This document shows, piece after piece, positions 41,727 through 49,253 of a DNA stretch of 64,000 nucleotides. The notes beneath the pieces are model-generated. The model made no database searches. It was not told the DNA's origin and saw only the letters and a program-made list of their open reading frames with translations. The stretch is from Runella aurantiaca (GTDB taxonomy: Bacteria > Bacteroidota > Bacteroidia > Cytophagales > Spirosomataceae), in NCBI RefSeq assembly GCF_003339505.1, contig NZ_QPIW01000009.1:62001-126000 (forward strand), given 5' to 3'. Numbering within the stretch: position 1 is the first letter of the stretch; each line of letters starts with the position of its first letter. A program made the position numbers and the translations under genes.

Positions 41727-42956
41727 ATGGCAAGCCCGCTTTCGCCCGCTATTGAAAAAACATCTGACTATCAGCGCGTTTCATCGGCTGACTTTCTTCT
41801 AGGCATTCCTCCGTATCTATATGCGGTTGTATTTTCATCCTTTTGCGTTATTGTAGGTCTTATTTGGGACATTTGTTGGCACCTCAGCATTGGTCGCGAT
41901 GGCCTTTTTTCACCGCCTCACGTCATTATATACGTGGGAGCGATTGTTTCTGGGCTTTTTTCGGGCTATCAAGTGTTGTATACTACGTTCAAAGGTTCGG
42001 TGGTCGAGAAAGCACAAAGTGTAAAGGTTTGGGGCTTTTTTTATAGCTCGTTGGGGGCCTTATTCTGCATTTGGGGCGCGTTGATGATGCTCACATCGGC
42101 TCCGTTTGATGATTGGTGGCATGGTACGTACGGGCTTGATGTGCAGATACTTTCTCCGCCGCATACCGTTTTGGCGTTGGGAATCATCGGGGTGCAGTTT
42201 GGGGCAATTGTGAGTGTTTTGGCCGTAAAAAATCAAATGACGGGCGCTCAGAATACACATACAGATTATACCAAACGACGTCTTCGTCGGCTCAATCTGC
42301 TCTTTGCGATGTCGGCGGGTTTTTTGGTTACGATGTGGTTTACCCTGCTTTCTGAAGAAATAGGAAAATGGGAAATGCACAATTCAAGTTTTTATAAAGT
42401 CGCGGCCATGGCGTTTCCGTTGGTGCTGTTGGCTTTTGGACGAGGAGCGGGTGGCCGCTGGACCATCACTTCGGTTACGGGCGTTTATACGGCCTTGATG
42501 TGCCTTACTTTATGGATTATTCCTTTGTTTCCTGCCGAACCTAAGTTGGGGCCCATCTGGAACCACATTGACCATTATCAGGGGTTTGCTTTCCCTTTGT
42601 TATTGATTGTGCCCGCTTTGGCGATGGACTGGATTCTGAACCGTTATACTTACATTAACGATTGGGTGATGGCGGCCATCATGAGCGTGGTTTTTGTGGT
42701 AATTATGTTTATTGTGCAATGGCCCTTTGGCTCGTTTTTGCAGGAATCACCTTACGCCCGTAACTGGTTTTTTGGCAGTCATTATTATTACTTCGGCAAT
42801 GATCCCGATTGGGAATACCGCTACAAATACGCGCCTTGGGTGTTACAAAATGCCACTGATTTTAGCATTGGAATCGCCTATGCGCTTGGGTTTGGCTACA
42901 TTTCTTCCCGAATAGGATTGGCATGGGGCAAGTGGATGCGCAAAATTCAACGATGA
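41727..42956 (+). CDS. Multi-span membrane protein with duplicated WH...SPPH motif
   Basis: The 409-residue product has about ten membrane segments. Two related blocks repeat the pattern D-x2-WH-x3-G-x-D-x3/4-SPPH: D48, WH51-52, G56, D58, SPPH62-65, and D128, WH131-132, G136, D138, SPPH143-146. The duplication and the invariant His/Asp residues near membrane boundaries suggest a metal, haem or proton site in an internally repeated fold. I do not recognise the family. It is followed by a gene whose product also has duplicated His motifs, so the two probably act together, perhaps in metal handling or an electron-transfer-like process. Confidence 0.6.
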   Translation: MASPLSPAIEKTSDYQRVSSADFLLGIPPYLYAVVFSSFCVIVGLIWDICWHLSIGRDGLFSPPHVIIYVGAIVSGLFSGYQVLYTTFKGSVVEKAQSVKVWGFFYSSLGALFCIWGALMMLTSAPFDDWWHGTYGLDVQILSPPHTVLALGIIGVQFGAIVSVLAVKNQMTGAQNTHTDYTKRRLRRLNLLFAMSAGFLVTMWFTLLSEEIGKWEMHNSSFYKVAAMAFPLVLLAFGRGAGGRWTITSVTGVYTALMCLTLWIIPLFPAEPKLGPIWNHIDHYQGFAFPLLLIVPALAMDWILNRYTYINDWVMAAIMSVVFVVIMFIVQWPFGSFLQESPYARNWFFGSHYYYFGNDPDWEYRYKYAPWVLQNATDFSIGIAYALGFGYISSRIGLAWGKWMRKIQR

Positions 42957-42997
42957 AAACGCGCAAAATCACCTTGCCAATCAACTTTTAATTCACC

Positions 42998-43042
42998 TGA
43001 AGAGGGCGAGGTAACACCTGCGCGCCCCTCTCTTTTTATTCT
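42998..43042. terminator. Weak hairpin between the two module genes
   Basis: gagggcg pairs with cgcccctc with one bulge, followed by tttttatt. It could attenuate rather than end transcription. Confidence 0.35.
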
Positions 43043-43056
43043 TAAAATTCCTGACC

Positions 43057-44721
43057 ATGCGTTTTCTGAAAGCCTATTCCTTTTTTGTTGTTTTTTCTTT
43101 TTGCCTTTTATATTCGATTGCTTCTATGGCGCACGTGGGTAGCGCTGGCGTGTTGTTTCAGGGGCAGGCGGGTGCTTATCGCGTGTTGGTTAGCCTGCAA
43201 CCACCCGATGTCATTCCTGGCACTGCGCAGGTGACGGTCTATGTGGAAAGCGGAAACGTAACCAGTGTACTGGCGCGGCCCATTTATTTTCGTACGGGTG
43301 ACAAAGGTGCTCCGTCTTCTGATGTCATCAGCCCCGTGCCAAATCAAGCGGGACAGTTTCAGGGAATCGTGTGGCTCATGGCGGGTGGTGCTTCCAGTGT
43401 TCAGATTACGCTGGATGGAGACGATGGGAAAAAGGAATTGATTGTTCCGATTGTGGCGGTTTCGACGGCTCAACGTGACATGCCGGCGGGTTTGGGCGTA
43501 CTGCTGAGTATTTTGGGGTTGTTATTGGTCGTGATTTTAATTACCGCCATCGGCGCCAGTGCCAGCGACGGATTGCTCAGAAAAGGAGCGAGTCTTACCC
43601 CAAAACAGCGTCGTTCGCGTTGGGTTTCGATGGGAGTGGCGGCGGTGGCCTGTACTGGAATACTCTACATCGGCAGCAGTTGGTGGAACAGCTGGGCTGG
43701 GGATTATAAAAAGTACATGTACAAGCCTATTTTGGGCAATGCTAAGATTATTAACAAAAACAATGAGCGCGTTTTTCAACTAACAGTAGATACCAATTCC
43801 ATCAATAAAAGTTCACAACGCCGTACGGTGATGAGCTTTCTCATCCCTGACCACGGTAAATTGATGCACTTGTTTTTGGTGCGCCAAAATACGCTGGATG
43901 CCTTTGCGCACCTCCACCCTGAGCGTCGCGATACGACCACCTTTGAGGCGTATTTGCCCAAATTGCCCGCTGGTAGGTACTTGGTTTATGCCGATGTGGT
44001 GCAACGCTCTGGCTTTGCCGAAACCATTACAGATACCATTGATATTCCAGAAATATACGGTAATGCAGCAGTGAAAACCGACCCCGAAGATACTTACGTG
44101 GTGACCGACCCGCTCAACAATCCCAAGCAAATCCCCGTTGATGAAAATGTGGTTATTTGTGGGAAACCAGGTACCAAAACCAAACTGAAAGATGGCACCT
44201 CCATCGTGTGGCAGGGCAAACCAGAAGTTTCGTTTGAGGCAGGGAAGCCTTACCAACTGGCTTTTGAAGTCTTCGGTCCCGACGGAAAACCTGCGGTATT
44301 GGAGCCGTATCTGGGCATGAATGGCCACGCGGCCATTGTGCACTCCGATGGCTCGGTCTATATTCACTTGCATCCTGTAGGCACGTACTCGATGGCGGCG
44401 CAGCAAATCATGCAAAACCGTCTGGCCGATACTACCAAAATTTTTCGGTATTCTGGCGATGCCAAATCCTTTCGGGATAGCATTGACCGCTATATTGCTG
44501 GGTTGAAATTGTTGGCACCTGCCGAACGTGACCAGCTGTTGATGAAAAGCATGAGCGGCATGAGCGCGCACGACATGGAAGGTATGAAACACGAAAACCG
44601 AATTGTGTTCCCGTACGCATTCCCCAAAGAAGGGCAGTATCGGATTTTTCTGCAAATCAAACGAAATGGTCAGGTGTTGACGGGGATTTTTGATGCTAAC
44701 GTAAAAGAGGCTTCAATGTGA
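43057..44721 (+). CDS. His/Met-rich membrane-anchored protein, FixH/YtkA-like (putative metal binding)
   Basis: The 554-residue product has a signal peptide (about 1-25) and an exported beta-rich domain (about 27-140). Two membrane segments (about 145-168 and 189-209) are followed by a second exported region. There, two blocks share H-x4-H followed by HLHP: His266, His271, His285 and His287, and His424, His429, His437 and His439. GRYLVYADVV and the first block resemble YtkA/FixH-type modules of copper-related proteins. Near the C-terminus a Met/His cluster (MKSMSGMSAHDMEGMKHEN) looks like a copper-binding tail. The function is not established. With the upstream gene it forms a candidate envelope metal-handling module. 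Confidence 0.6.
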   Translation: MRFLKAYSFFVVFSFCLLYSIASMAHVGSAGVLFQGQAGAYRVLVSLQPPDVIPGTAQVTVYVESGNVTSVLARPIYFRTGDKGAPSSDVISPVPNQAGQFQGIVWLMAGGASSVQITLDGDDGKKELIVPIVAVSTAQRDMPAGLGVLLSILGLLLVVILITAIGASASDGLLRKGASLTPKQRRSRWVSMGVAAVACTGILYIGSSWWNSWAGDYKKYMYKPILGNAKIINKNNERVFQLTVDTNSINKSSQRRTVMSFLIPDHGKLMHLFLVRQNTLDAFAHLHPERRDTTTFEAYLPKLPAGRYLVYADVVQRSGFAETITDTIDIPEIYGNAAVKTDPEDTYVVTDPLNNPKQIPVDENVVICGKPGTKTKLKDGTSIVWQGKPEVSFEAGKPYQLAFEVFGPDGKPAVLEPYLGMNGHAAIVHSDGSVYIHLHPVGTYSMAAQQIMQNRLADTTKIFRYSGDAKSFRDSIDRYIAGLKLLAPAERDQLLMKSMSGMSAHDMEGMKHENRIVFPYAFPKEGQYRIFLQIKRNGQVLTGIFDANVKEASM

Positions 44722-44751
44722 TTTTGGGGGCGACGCGGAACTAAGCCTTTT

Positions 44752-44759
44752 TAAATTTG
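44752..44759 (+). promoter_or_regulatory. -7 element TAAATTTG upstream of the CstB-like gene
   Basis: TAAATTTG matches TAnnTTTG, 41 nt before the ATG at 44800. Confidence 0.45.
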
Positions 44760-44799
44760 ATTCATTGAGTAGTGAAAATGGGATGTAATTCATACGAAG

Positions 44800-46230
44800 A
44801 TGAAAATCGAACAAATTTATACGGGTTGTCTGGCGCAGGGAGCGTATTATATTGAAAGTGAAGGCGAAGTGGCGGTCATTGACCCCCTCCGTGAAGTAAC
44901 GCCCTACATCGAACGAGCCGCCCGCGACGGCGCCAAAATCAAGTACGTTTTTGAAACCCACTTTCACGCTGATTTTGTATCGGGGCACTTGGATTTATCC
45001 AAAAAAACGGGTGCTCCGATTGTCTACGGGCCGAATGCCAAAACGGGCTTTGAGGCCCACATTGCCACGGACGGAGAGCTTTTTTCGGTAGGAAATATCA
45101 CATTAAAAGCCATTCATACACCAGGGCATACCTTGGAATCAACCTGTTATTTATTGTTGGATGAAAATGGGCAAGAAAAAGCGCTTTTTAGCGGCGATAC
45201 CCTCTTTATCGGCGATGTAGGGCGGCCCGATTTGGCCCAAAAATCAGACCTGACCATGGACGATTTGGCGGGTTTTTTGTATGATTCTCTCCGTACCAAA
45301 ATCATGACTTTGCCCAACGAAGTCATCGTGTATCCCGCCCACGGAGCGGGCTCTGCTTGCGGCAAAAACATGAGCAAAGAAACTACTGACACGCTCGGCA
45401 ACCAGAAAATGTTCAATTACGCCCTCCGTGCCGACATGACGAAGGCGGAATTTATCAAGGAAGTAACCGCTGGATTGGCGAAGCCGCCGCAGTACTTCCC
45501 GCAGAATGTTCAGATGAACAGAGAAGGCTACGAAAGCATGGATGCCGTGATGAATCGCGCGGCGCAGGCCTTGCCGCCGTCGGCTTTTGAGGCCGCCGCC
45601 AACGAAACGGGCGCAGTTGTATTGGACACACGCGGCGCACAGCTTTTCAGCAAAGGCTTTATTCCCAATTCTATCAACATCGGTCTGGGCGGCCAATTTG
45701 CGCCGTGGGTAGGCGCGTTGATTCCCGACGTAAAGCAAGAATTATTGCTGGTCACAGAAAAAGGAAAAGCGCAGGAATCCATTCTGCGTTTGGCGCGGGT
45801 AGGCTACGATAATGTGATTGGCTACTTAGACGGTGGCTTTGACGCTTGGCGCGAAAGTGGCAATGAAGTGGATGAAATCAGCTCAATTTCGGCCGATGAA
45901 TTGGCCATCCGCCTTGAAAAAGATAAAAATTTGCCCATTATCGACGTGCGTAAACCCAGTGAGTTTTCGGCCGAGCACGTCGACGGCGCTAAAAATTTAC
46001 CGTTGGATAATATCAACGATTTGATGGCGGAGTTTCCCAAAAAAGAAACGATGTATATCCATTGTGCAGGCGGCTATCGCTCCATGATGGCCGCTTCTAT
46101 TCTCAAATCCCGGGGCTACGACAACCTTGTAGACATTGACGGCGGCTTTGCTGCCATTCAGAAGTCGGACCGCATTGCTACTACCGATTTTGTGTGCCCC
46201 ACAACGTTGAAAAAATCGGGGAATGAATAA
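44800..46230 (+). CDS. MBL-fold/rhodanese fusion, persulfide dioxygenase-sulfurtransferase (CstB-like)
   Basis: The 476-residue fusion starts with an ETHE1/CstB-type MBL domain: THFHADFVSGH carries His54, His56, Asp58 and His63, then HTPGHTLEST and LFSGDTLFIGDVGRPDL. Two rhodanese-like domains follow. The first (about 265-360) lacks a catalytic Cys (LLVTEKGKAQE at the active-site loop). The second (about 375-465) has the active-site loop IHCAGGYRSM with Cys422. This organisation matches CstB-type enzymes, which oxidise low-molecular-weight persulfides and produce thiosulfate, a sulfide-detoxification step. It is a single gene with its own promoter. Confidence 0.88.
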   Translation: MKIEQIYTGCLAQGAYYIESEGEVAVIDPLREVTPYIERAARDGAKIKYVFETHFHADFVSGHLDLSKKTGAPIVYGPNAKTGFEAHIATDGELFSVGNITLKAIHTPGHTLESTCYLLLDENGQEKALFSGDTLFIGDVGRPDLAQKSDLTMDDLAGFLYDSLRTKIMTLPNEVIVYPAHGAGSACGKNMSKETTDTLGNQKMFNYALRADMTKAEFIKEVTAGLAKPPQYFPQNVQMNREGYESMDAVMNRAAQALPPSAFEAAANETGAVVLDTRGAQLFSKGFIPNSINIGLGGQFAPWVGALIPDVKQELLLVTEKGKAQESILRLARVGYDNVIGYLDGGFDAWRESGNEVDEISSISADELAIRLEKDKNLPIIDVRKPSEFSAEHVDGAKNLPLDNINDLMAEFPKKETMYIHCAGGYRSMMAASILKSRGYDNLVDIDGGFAAIQKSDRIATTDFVCPTTLKKSGNE

Positions 46231-46253
46231 AAACAATACTGAGCTACAAGTAA

Positions 46254-46718
46254 ATGGAAGGTGTACCCAAAGAACAAAAGTGGAACTTTGAAGCAGCAAT
46301 GTTTTTCGGGATTTGGGGGTATGTGTTAATAGCACTACCTTTTCTTTTTATGAGTATAATGAAATCTCGTGAGAAGAAAGAAATAACTCATAATCAGATA
46401 TTTGAGGTTGCAACGATAGATGGTATTGAAGAAAAATACCACACCAAAACGGGGACGATGTATTTGAGATTTCATTACCACTATCAACATAAAAATAGGC
46501 TATTCAGAGACAATATTGATTATAAATACAAGCGCTTTTTTGTTGAATTTACAGGACATAAAAGAGAACTGATAAAGCATAAAAAACTTCCCGTCATCCT
46601 GTCTTCAATAGACCCGTCAAAACACCGTGTATTGATTTTTTGGTCTGATTTTTCAAAATATAACCTACCTTTTCCTGATTCATTGAAATGGAGTGAAAAG
46701 CTCTTTTATAACAAGTGA
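46254..46718 (+). CDS. Hypothetical protein with one membrane segment
   Basis: This 154-residue protein has an N-terminal segment, one membrane helix (about 16-34, FFGIWGYVLIALPFLFMSI) and a cytoplasmic or extracellular C-terminal part with alternating basic and aromatic residues (YHTKTGTMYLRFHYHYQHKN). The A/T content is higher than in the preceding gene. I recognise no family. It follows the CstB-like gene by 23 bp, possibly in its operon, and is convergent with the lipoprotein at 46745. Confidence 0.5.
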   Translation: MEGVPKEQKWNFEAAMFFGIWGYVLIALPFLFMSIMKSREKKEITHNQIFEVATIDGIEEKYHTKTGTMYLRFHYHYQHKNRLFRDNIDYKYKRFFVEFTGHKRELIKHKKLPVILSSIDPSKHRVLIFWSDFSKYNLPFPDSLKWSEKLFYNK

Positions 46719-46744
46719 AGCGTTACTCTATGCTTCAACTATAA

Positions 46745-47257
46745 TTACTTCAGAGTAAATACGCCTTTTATTTTACGGGACTCACTTGGCTTGGTACTGT
46801 CTGCTGGTAAATCAATGGTAATAATCCATGAATAGTCGGTGGTTTTCCTTCCTGAAATACTACCAGAACGAATAGGAGAAGCATAGGGGCCAAAGATACT
46901 GCTCGTTTGTCCGCTGATAGCACGAATATTTTCTAATTCCTGCGCGGATGAATAGCTGAATTCAGAAAGAGAAGGGTCCACTTCGAAGGCAACGAAAGGG
47001 TAGCCGCAGTCATTGCATTGGCTCAAATCCATGAACTGATTTGTATAAACTGCTACGTGTTTATTGGCGCTTTCCTCAAAGCTGAACTGACTCAAGCTGG
47101 AATTGTTATAAGTAACTAATTTGATGGAGCGTTTATTCAACATTTCATACGTTTCTTTGGGCCAAACCTCCTTCTCTTTGCAACCTGCAAGCATCAAAAC
47201 GGCTAATAGGACGAAAAAAGACAATTTTATGACTTTGCTGTTTGCAAAATTGTTCAT
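46745..47257 (-). CDS. Lipoprotein of unknown function
   Basis: The 170-residue product has a signal and lipobox (LAVLMLAGC, Cys26). CNDCGYPFVAFE near residue 83 is a CxxC-like element that could be structural or metal-binding. The mature part is otherwise polar and beta-rich. It has a -7 element of its own (47279-47286) and shares the intergenic region with the divergent BlaI gene, so the two could be controlled together. No family recognised. Confidence 0.55.
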   Translation of the reverse strand: MNNFANSKVIKLSFFVLLAVLMLAGCKEKEVWPKETYEMLNKRSIKLVTYNNSSLSQFSFEESANKHVAVYTNQFMDLSQCNDCGYPFVAFEVDPSLSEFSYSSAQELENIRAISGQTSSIFGPYASPIRSGSISGRKTTDYSWIITIDLPADSTKPSESRKIKGVFTLK

Positions 47258-47278
47258 GGCTACGCTGTTTTATTCAAT

Positions 47279-47286
47279 CAAAAATA
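47279..47286 (-). promoter_or_regulatory. -7 element TATTTTTG of the lipoprotein gene
   Basis: The minus strand reads TATTTTTG, a TAnnTTTG match, 22 nt before the ATG at 47257. Confidence 0.45.
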
Positions 47287-47316
47287 GAAAATAATCTCAA
47301 AATATCTACCCGGAAA

Positions 47317-47347
47317 TTTGCTTTGAATTTTTTATATTCTACATTTG
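47317..47347 (+). promoter_or_regulatory. blaI promoter: -33 TTTG (47317-47320), 19-bp spacer, -7 TACATTTG (47340-47347)
   Basis: Both Bacteroidota promoter elements are present with a 19-bp spacer. The -7 box lies inside the operator. Confidence 0.6.
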
Positions 47348-47352
47348 TAGAA
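47337..47352. promoter_or_regulatory. BlaI/MecI-type operator TTCTACA-TT-TGTAGAA
   Basis: This perfect inverted repeat contains the BlaI/MecI core TACAnnTGTA and covers the -7 element. A related half-site (TTGTAGAGTA) lies about 15 bp downstream. Repression by the adjacent BlaI protein is expected. Confidence 0.7.
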
Positions 47353-47375
47353 CAAAGTATCAAATTGTAGAGTAT

Positions 47376-47747
47376 ATGCAACTTTCTAAATCTGAAGAAC
47401 AATTAATGGAGGTAATCTGGCAGCAGGGAACGGTCTTTATGAAAGACCTAATTGATGCCTCGCCCGACCCTAAACCCGCCTCCACTACCGTGGCTACGTT
47501 GCTCAAACGGATGCAGGAAAAAGGTTTTGTTGGGTATACTCTTTTCGGAAATTCGCGGCAGTATTATGCCTTGGTTTCCAAAGAGGATTATTTTTCTAAA
47601 CACGTTCGCGGCATCATTAAAAATTTCTTCGGGAATTCGATGGCGCAATTTGCCTCCTTTTTTACAAATACCGCCGACCTCTCCAAAGAGGAATTGGAGG
47701 ACCTGAAACGAGTGATTGACGAACAACTTAAACATAAAAAGCCATGA
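47376..47747 (+). CDS. BlaI/MecI/CopY-family transcriptional repressor
   Basis: The 123-residue product has the winged-helix repressor domain of BlaI/MecI (SKSEEQLMEVIWQQGTVFMK, then STTVATLLKRMQEKGFV) and a C-terminal dimerisation helix with the typical protease-sensitive segment near SFFTNTADLSKEELEDLKRV. It should bind the TACAnnTGTA palindrome that overlaps its promoter, giving autoregulation. The M56 gene overlaps its stop by ATGA, so the two are translationally coupled. Confidence 0.88.
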   Translation: MQLSKSEEQLMEVIWQQGTVFMKDLIDASPDPKPASTTVATLLKRMQEKGFVGYTLFGNSRQYYALVSKEDYFSKHVRGIIKNFFGNSMAQFASFFTNTADLSKEELEDLKRVIDEQLKHKKP

Positions 47748-49198
47748 GCATTTATCTCTTCAAATTTGCCGTCTGCTCGGCATTGCTGCTGATTCTGTAC
47801 CATTTGGTATTGGAAAAAGAAAAAATGCCCGTTTTTAATCGCTTCTACCTGTTATTCAGTCTATTGTTTTCGGGATTAGTTCCGCTTATTACGTATGAAT
47901 TGCCCGTTGCAACGCTGCCAGCGGTTATTGAAAATACGCAAACACTATCGACCGTCATTCTATCCGGTCCACTTACTCCAAATGACCCCGTTTCAAGTTC
48001 AGCGGTTACAGATACGCTGCCTTTGACGACGTATCTGTGGGGACTCTATGGGGTAATTACCCTTGCCTTTCTGCTTCGTTTTACTAAAAATCTGTATTCT
48101 TTTTGGCAACTGATCCGCACCCATCCGGTCGTGAAAAAGGGTGAAATGAACTTGGTATTGATACCGCAGAATAATACCCCTTACAGTTTCGGTAAGTATG
48201 TTTTTGTCAATCGCCAGGCATTTGAAAACGACGAAATAGAAGCCGAAATCCTACAGCATGAACAGGCGCATATCCGTCAGCGTCATACGTTGGATGTCAT
48301 ATTTATAGAAATCTTTCTGGCGTTTTGCTGGTGGAATCCCGCCGTGTGGCTGTATCGTCGGGCGATTAGGCTTAATCACGAATTTTTGGCGGATGATTGG
48401 GTGATTAAAACGCACCGAAATCCACCTGCATATCAGTATTTATTACTTCATAAAATAAGCCAACACAGCGGCGTGACGCTGGCGAGCTCTTTCAATTATC
48501 TCCTCACCAAAAAACGGTTTAAAATGATGAACAAATTCACTTCAATGAAGCGTGCATACTTGCTTCAAACGACAGCTTTATGCGTTTTTTCAGCGTTGGT
48601 CTTTATCTTTAGCGACATCAGTTTTGCACAAACAGCGCCTTCTGTCACTCCAAAATCCGCTCCGGAAGCCGAATCAGGCAAAGACGGAGTTTCGCAGGCT
48701 ATGGTGGAAGAGTATGAAAAAATTGTTGAAAAATATTTAACAAGAGGGGGAAAAGACGGGAAAGAAATTTATCGTTTAGATAGGCCGTCTGAGCCGGACC
48801 GAGTACGTTTGGAGGTAATTTTTAGGGCGATGAGTAAAGAACAGCAGTTAAAACAGAACTGGGCAATGAATCCGCCTTTAAGCCCTTTACCTCGAATAAC
48901 TCCTACCGAAAAAGAATTTGAAGATTACAAAAATGCAACGATTTATGGGGTATGGATTGACGAAAAAAAAGTCCCTAATACCGCATTGAATAAATACAAA
49001 GCGTCAGATTTTTCTCAGGTATTTCTAAGTAAATTGTACAAAAATGCGCAAGCGACCATTGGTTTTAAGTACAAATTTCAACTTGATTTAATGACGAACG
49101 ATTACTATGAAAAGTATCGCGATGAACGATTAGCTGATAAAAGATACTGGTTAGGTTCTAATAGGGAGAAATTCCGCCATGAGAATCAAAAAAAGTAG
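47744..49198 (+). CDS. BlaR1-like M56 membrane metallopeptidase sensor
   Basis: The 484-residue product has four membrane segments with the gluzincin zinc site HEQAHIRQRH (HExxH) in the M56 domain (about residues 1-300). The remaining exported part (about 300-484) lacks the penicillin-binding SxxK domain of BlaR1, so the signal is probably not a beta-lactam. On activation the protease domain is expected to trigger removal of BlaI. The ligand of this branch in Bacteroidota is generally unknown. Confidence 0.85.
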   Translation: MSIYLFKFAVCSALLLILYHLVLEKEKMPVFNRFYLLFSLLFSGLVPLITYELPVATLPAVIENTQTLSTVILSGPLTPNDPVSSSAVTDTLPLTTYLWGLYGVITLAFLLRFTKNLYSFWQLIRTHPVVKKGEMNLVLIPQNNTPYSFGKYVFVNRQAFENDEIEAEILQHEQAHIRQRHTLDVIFIEIFLAFCWWNPAVWLYRRAIRLNHEFLADDWVIKTHRNPPAYQYLLLHKISQHSGVTLASSFNYLLTKKRFKMMNKFTSMKRAYLLQTTALCVFSALVFIFSDISFAQTAPSVTPKSAPEAESGKDGVSQAMVEEYEKIVEKYLTRGGKDGKEIYRLDRPSEPDRVRLEVIFRAMSKEQQLKQNWAMNPPLSPLPRITPTEKEFEDYKNATIYGVWIDEKKVPNTALNKYKASDFSQVFLSKLYKNAQATIGFKYKFQLDLMTNDYYEKYRDERLADKRYWLGSNREKFRHENQKK

Positions 49199-49214
49199 AT
49201 GATATATAAAAGAA

Positions 49215-49244
49215 GGAGCCCGAAAATCATGATTTTCGGGCTCC
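49215..49244. terminator. 30-bp perfect palindrome, bidirectional terminator
   Basis: GGAGCCCGAAAATCA and its exact reverse complement TGATTTTCGGGCTCC abut each other between the convergent M56 and leuS genes. Confidence 0.85.
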
Positions 49245-49253
49245 GTTAGTGTG

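Noticed and set aside
41543-41755. 70-codon frame between the response regulator and the membrane-protein gene
   Set aside because: It overlaps the promoter and both neighbouring genes, and the sequence is not protein-like.
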